From Treponema sp. UBA1747 (GTDB lineage Bacteria; Spirochaetota; Spirochaetia; Treponematales; Treponemataceae), in contig DCHR01000056.1 of the NCBI GenBank assembly GCA_002315375.1, positions 20,180 through 84,179 of the forward strand: DNA of 64,000 nt. Direction: 5' to 3'. Numbering within the stretch: position 1 is the first letter of the stretch; each line of letters starts with the position of its first letter. Below are positions 60,752 to 64,000 of the stretch, in pieces. Position numbers and translations under genes: made by a program. Under the pieces are notes generated by a model, which was given only the letters and a program-made list of their open reading frames with translations, was not told the DNA's origin and did no database searches.

Positions 60752-61702
60752 TTAGTTTACGTCGTAACCTGCTTCTTTGAAGTATTTTGCAGCACCTGGG
60801 TGGAATGGAACTGAGCAACCTGTTACAGCTTTAGCAGCAGTTACTTCTTTTCCTTTTGCATGTGCAGCACCAAGTTTGTCCAGATTTTCGAAAAGAACTT
60901 TTGTCATCTGATAAACTGTGTCTGTATCCAGTTTTGCGCTTACAGCGAGAGTTGCCTTGATTGCAAGAGCCTGAGTATCAACATCTGTTCCCTTGTATGT
61001 TCCTGCAGGAATTGTTTCAACTGTGTAGAAACCATATTTACCTGCAATTTTCTTAGCATGTTCTGTATCAATAGAAACAAGTTTAAGACCCTGTGTAACG
61101 GCCAGTTCAACAAGAGCTGCGTTTGGAACACCGGCTGTGATGAAACATCCATCAAGAGTTCCGTTCTGGATTCCTTCGGCTGATTCTTTGAAAGAAAGAT
61201 TTGATTTTTTGATATCATCAAATGTCATTCCATATCCTTCGAGAATCTGTTTTGCGTTGAATTCTACTCCGGAACCGGCATCTCCTACAGAAATACGTTT
61301 TCCGCGGAAATCATCAATTGTTTTGATTCCTGATTTTTCAGAAACTGCAATCTGAACAACTTCCGGGTAAAGAGTTCCGATTGTTGCCAGATTTGAAAGA
61401 GCTTTTCCTTCAAACATGTCTGATCCGTTATATGCATAGTCCATAACGTCATTCTGAACTGTTGCAAATTCAGCTTCACCATTTGAAATAAGGCGGAGGT
61501 TTTCAGCAGAAGCACCTGTTGCCTGAGCTGTAACGTTCATTCCTGGAATTCCTTCGTTCCAGATCTGAGCCATAGCACCACCAAATGGGTAGTAAGTTCC
61601 AGAAGTTCCACCTGTTGCCAGGATGAAGTTTTTGCTGTTCTGTTTTTTACAACCTGAGAGCAGGACAACAGCAGCAAGTACTACGAGAAATGATTTTTTC
61701 AT
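60752..61702 (-). CDS. TAXI-type TRAP transporter solute-binding lipoprotein
   Basis: A lipoprotein of 316 residues with lipobox VLLSGC. TAXI family segments: FILATGGTSGTYYPFGGAMA, VTAQATGASAENLRLISNGE and GKRISVGDAGSGVEFNAKQI. The binding fold fits uptake of glutamate-like or aromatic carboxylates in known members, substrate here unknown. It is first in the operon with DUF1850 and the fused permease. AGGAG lies 7 nt before the start. Confidence 0.93.
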   Translation of the reverse strand: MKKSFLVVLAAVVLLSGCKKQNSKNFILATGGTSGTYYPFGGAMAQIWNEGIPGMNVTAQATGASAENLRLISNGEAEFATVQNDVMDYAYNGSDMFEGKALSNLATIGTLYPEVVQIAVSEKSGIKTIDDFRGKRISVGDAGSGVEFNAKQILEGYGMTFDDIKKSNLSFKESAEGIQNGTLDGCFITAGVPNAALVELAVTQGLKLVSIDTEHAKKIAGKYGFYTVETIPAGTYKGTDVDTQALAIKATLAVSAKLDTDTVYQMTKVLFENLDKLGAAHAKGKEVTAAKAVTGCSVPFHPGAAKYFKEAGYDVN

Positions 61703-61814
61703 ATAGTTCTCCTTTTATTTGAAATAATAACTGATATATTTTACAGGAATTTCCATTTTTTTTATAGGGGAAAGTTTTCTTTTGGTTCAAAACCAGGATG
61801 CTAAGTGGTTTCAA

Positions 61815-61897
61815 GGGGGACAGCCCCCATGACAAAACCAAAATTCAGTGGGGACAGACCCCTATGGCAAAAACAAAATGCAAAGGGGACAGACCCC
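61815..61897. repeat. REP palindrome cluster, three copies in one orientation
   Basis: Copies at 61815-61828 (GGGGGACAGCCCCC, degenerate), 61850-61862 and 61885-61897 (GGGGACAGACCCC), spaced 35 bp apart, immediately downstream of the DUF763 gene and upstream of the TAXI operon. Confidence 0.9.
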
Positions 61898-61913
61898 TGC
61901 AAATCAAAAAAAA

Positions 61914-63284
61914 TCAAACCGTGCGGCCATCCCAAGTATCAGACATTCCTTTTTCGTACTCAATGGCTTTGTCAAAATCTACTTCAGGCTGGCAGTTCTG
62001 TTCTACATACATAGCTGTGTTATGAAGTCGACGAATACAATCAGATTTTTCGTTATATCCCAGCTTTGATTTTTCTATGCTGTCCCGAAGAACACGGATA
62101 CTTTCATCGTAAACTTTAAGCGGAACCGGGAATGGGTGCCCGTCCTTCCCGCCATGGGCAAAACTGAAACGTGCAGGATCCGTAAAACGGCTTGGAGTCC
62201 CGTTAATTACCTCGCTTACAAGGGTCAGAGACTGCAATGTTCGTGGACCAAGTCCCGGAGTCAGCATAAGGCTTTCAAAATCTTTGGGCTGAGTTTCATA
62301 AGCGGTTGCAAGAACCCCGCCCAGGCGCTTCAAGTCCACATCCTGAGCCAGTACCTCATGATGAGCCGGCATAACCAGATTACGTCCTTTATTCTGGACC
62401 ATAACGGCTTTTTGTCCGTCAGGCATAATCAGACTGCTTTTTCCAGCTGCAGTATTCTGTTCTTCCAGAATCCCCATTTCCGGAAACAGTTCTCCCTGCC
62501 CCGGAATACTGACTGGTGAAGTCCTTTTTTTAATGGGGACAGACCTCCCGTCACTAAAAAAAATAATTTCGTTTTCAGGCTTTGCAATTACCCCGATTTC
62601 CTTAAGAATCCGCTCAGGGTCTTCACAGCTCATTTCAAGAATACTGTTCCGGGTTTTATCCGCATTTTTATCAGTCAGATTCAGAATCAAGCCCTGATTG
62701 TTCCCCACAACGCCCTTATGAGGCTCTTCAACAAAACTCCGCAAATCTGAAGAACACCAGTGATACCGCCTGGCAGTCTTTGAAGCTCCGTTCATTCCCT
62801 GCTGGACTACAGCCCAGTTTCCTGTTTTTGAAAGGATAAAATTATGCTGATACAACTGAAAGCCGTCCTGAACGGCATTATTGTCAATTTTTGCAACCAG
62901 TTTTGAATTACGGACAAACTCGTCTCCATCAAAACCATTCTGATCTCCCAGTTCCAGAAGCTCATCAGGAGTCTGACGGGAATATTTTCCGCGTCCGCCA
63001 CATACATAAAGTCCCAGTTCATGAGCCCTGGGGTTCAATCCCCTTTTAAGTGCATACATGACACTGGTAGTTATTCCGGAACTGTGCCAGTCCATGCCCA
63101 TAACCGCCCCAAAACTCTGAAACCACAAAGGGTCGCTCAAACGGGTTAAGGCTTCATCGACTCCATAATTCTGAATGATTGATTCAATGATTAAAGTCCC
63201 GGTTACCATCATCCGGTCTGCCAGCCATTTGGGGACAGTCCCTGTATGAAGAGGAAGATCTGCATGTCCGGAATTACGAAGCAT
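61914..63284 (-). CDS. DUF763 protein
   Basis: The 456-residue protein matches DUF763, a family found mostly in archaea and thermophiles: SGHADLPLHTGTVPKWLADR, FGAVMGMDWHSSGITTSVMY, GLYVCGGRGKYSRQTPDELL, LYQHNFILSKTGNWAVVQQG and LTPGLGPRTLQSLTLVSEV. The last is a helix-hairpin-helix-like segment, so nucleic acid binding is likely. REP-like sequence occurs at two places inside the gene (62535-62549 and 63231-63244) and three REP copies follow it. Biochemical role unknown. Confidence 0.88.
   Translation of the reverse strand: MLRNSGHADLPLHTGTVPKWLADRMMVTGTLIIESIIQNYGVDEALTRLSDPLWFQSFGAVMGMDWHSSGITTSVMYALKRGLNPRAHELGLYVCGGRGKYSRQTPDELLELGDQNGFDGDEFVRNSKLVAKIDNNAVQDGFQLYQHNFILSKTGNWAVVQQGMNGASKTARRYHWCSSDLRSFVEEPHKGVVGNNQGLILNLTDKNADKTRNSILEMSCEDPERILKEIGVIAKPENEIIFFSDGRSVPIKKRTSPVSIPGQGELFPEMGILEEQNTAAGKSSLIMPDGQKAVMVQNKGRNLVMPAHHEVLAQDVDLKRLGGVLATAYETQPKDFESLMLTPGLGPRTLQSLTLVSEVINGTPSRFTDPARFSFAHGGKDGHPFPVPLKVYDESIRVLRDSIEKSKLGYNEKSDCIRRLHNTAMYVEQNCQPEVDFDKAIEYEKGMSDTWDGRTV
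62535..62549. repeat. Degenerate REP within the DUF763 gene
   Basis: GGGGACAGACCTCCC matches the REP with one inserted base in the right arm. It encodes GRSVPI in a loop of the DUF763 protein. Confidence 0.6.
63231..63244. repeat. REP-like sequence near the start of the DUF763 gene
   Basis: GGGGACAGTCCCTG shares the GGGGACAG arm and encodes TGTVPK. This could be chance convergence because TGTVPKWL is a conserved part of the family. Confidence 0.3.
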
Positions 63285-63327
63285 AATTTAATTTTACCAT
63301 AAAACCATCTTCACGGGTTAAAAAAGA

Positions 63328-63358
63328 AAAGCCGTTCGGTTCTCCGAACGGCTTTCTT
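63328..63358 (-). terminator. Terminator of the small membrane protein gene
   Basis: AAGCCGTTCGG / CCGAACGGCTT with a TTCT-type loop and a T-rich tail on the minus strand. Confidence 0.9.
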
Positions 63359-63372
63359 CAGTTTCAGACTAA

Positions 63373-63831
63373 TTAGTCTTTTCTGAGAATTGCACCAACA
63401 AGGGCTACAATGAAGCCGATGCACAGAAGATAGATACCAATATTTGGTTCTGCTACTGCACCGCCAACTTTGTTTGCTGCTTTAATAAGGCTTTTTGAAA
63501 CACCTGAATTAAACACACCGATTGATTTGAGGTAGAACAGAACACCACAAACAATACCGCCAACTGCACATACGAGACTGTAAAGTTTTACATCTTTTAC
63601 CAGAATGATTACGATACCTGCTACTGCAAATACCAAAATCAGAAGAGCCATTACTTCCTGGAATGTATTTCCTTTTGATGAATCAAAAAGGTTTTTGATG
63701 AAGTTAAGTCCGCTTCCACCATTTGATCCGAAAAGTTTTCCTTTTGTCAGAGGACAGAAGAATCCGATTGCTGCAAGAACGAAACCAATCAGTTCAACAA
63801 GTTTCATTGTTCCCATGCCTTTTTTAGCCAT
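63373..63831 (-). CDS. Four-helix membrane protein of unknown function
   Basis: The 152-residue protein has about four hydrophobic helices (LVELIGFVLAAIGFFCPL, VMALLILVFAVAGIVIILV, LYSLVCAVGGIVCGVLFYL, IGIYLLCIGFIVALVGAIL) separated by short Gly/Ser/Asn-rich loops. No family was recognised. AGGAGA lies before the start. Confidence 0.7.
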   Translation of the reverse strand: MAKKGMGTMKLVELIGFVLAAIGFFCPLTKGKLFGSNGGSGLNFIKNLFDSSKGNTFQEVMALLILVFAVAGIVIILVKDVKLYSLVCAVGGIVCGVLFYLKSIGVFNSGVSKSLIKAANKVGGAVAEPNIGIYLLCIGFIVALVGAILRKD

Positions 63832-63895
63832 AATTATCTCCTTTTGCTAAATGTCTAATATCTCCATATTATCCTAAATGGCAAAGTTTGGCAAA

Positions 63896-64000
63896 TTATT
63901 TCATTATTTCGTAAAAAATTACTGAAGCAGCCTGTGCCACGTTCAAGGATTCAACAAAAGGTTCCTTAAACCCTTCTGCCATTCCGCTGAAAGGAATAAT
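63896..64000 (-). CDS. C-terminal end of a SpoU/TrmH-type RNA methyltransferase, cut by window edge
   Basis: The last 34 residues before the stop read IIPFSGMAEGFKEPFVESLN then VAQAASVIFYEIM. This matches the final motif of the SpoU family (IPM.G...SLNVS.AA.I..YE), which closes the SAM-binding trefoil knot. The 5' part is outside the window, so the target RNA cannot be set. Confidence 0.8.
   Translation of the reverse strand: MIPFSGMAEGFKEPFVESLNVAQAASVIFYEIMK

Noticed and set aside
50058..61897. Repeated GGGGACAGACCCC motifs as a CRISPR array
   Set aside because: Repeats are only 13-19 bp, occur in both orientations with irregular spacing over 12 kb, and have no cas genes nearby. They fit REP palindromes.

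Overview
The window looks like a chromosomal segment of a host- or gut-associated spirochaete of the genus Treponema. This is inferred from the gene content: a UPF0164/FadL-like outer-membrane protein, a linked lptC-lptA-lptB block, fliS with a FlgN-like chaperone gene, an expanded Bat (MoxR/DUF58/VWA) operon, many lipoproteins with spirochaete-style lipoboxes, and an AT-rich genome with dense gene packing. No rRNA genes, phage modules or CRISPR arrays were seen.

Layout. 0-10 kb: a secreted protein cut by the window edge, with an apparent frameshift at its start; then a UPF0164 protein, a UvrD/PcrA helicase, rimO, a RodZ-like protein, a LolA-like protein and ftsH. 10-19 kb: fliS, flgN-like, tsaD, a divergent polysaccharide deacetylase, a zinc uptake operon (Fur-type regulator, ZnuA, ZnuC, ZnuB and an OB-fold lipoprotein) headed by a 34-bp operator, a GH43-like glycosidase and a secreted protein. 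19-35 kb: tRNA-Glu and tRNA-Gln, lptB/lptA/lptC, argR-like, a threonine synthase homologue, prmC, a solute-binding lipoprotein, an aminotransferase, the Bat operon, Smr and DnaJ proteins, and tRNA-Ala. 35-50 kb: a cyclic-nucleotide-binding protein with a K+ channel, a lipoprotein cluster, a PurF homologue, a GGDEF protein, rlpA, fabF, an acyl-CoA synthetase and an SH3-type lipoprotein. 50-64 kb: arfB, a binding-protein-dependent ABC transporter, cstA, a REP-associated transposase (RAYT) with its palindromes, a TRAP-TAXI transporter, a DUF763 protein, a small membrane protein and the end of a SpoU/TrmH methyltransferase.

The most unusual signal is a pair of about 150-nt structured elements, one downstream of tRNA-Glu and one downstream of tRNA-Ala. 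Each ends in a second copy of its own tRNA's 3' end, placed 234 and 233 bp after the original. Each carries three hairpins whose GGA-containing loops are conserved while their stems differ by compensatory changes. One loop matches the published CsrA/RsmA binding consensus, so a CsrA-sponge RNA or a tRNA-targeting mobile RNA element is a reasonable hypothesis.

A second system is a RAYT gene with a family of 13-19 bp palindromes (GGGGTCTGTCCCC type) spread through 50-63 kb, with one outlier at 13.65 kb. Several copies are translated in frame inside genes. Other points of note: a threonine synthase homologue lacking the PLP lysine, a PurF homologue lacking the N-terminal cysteine, two further GC-rich structured stretches, and promoters that imply nearly leaderless transcripts.
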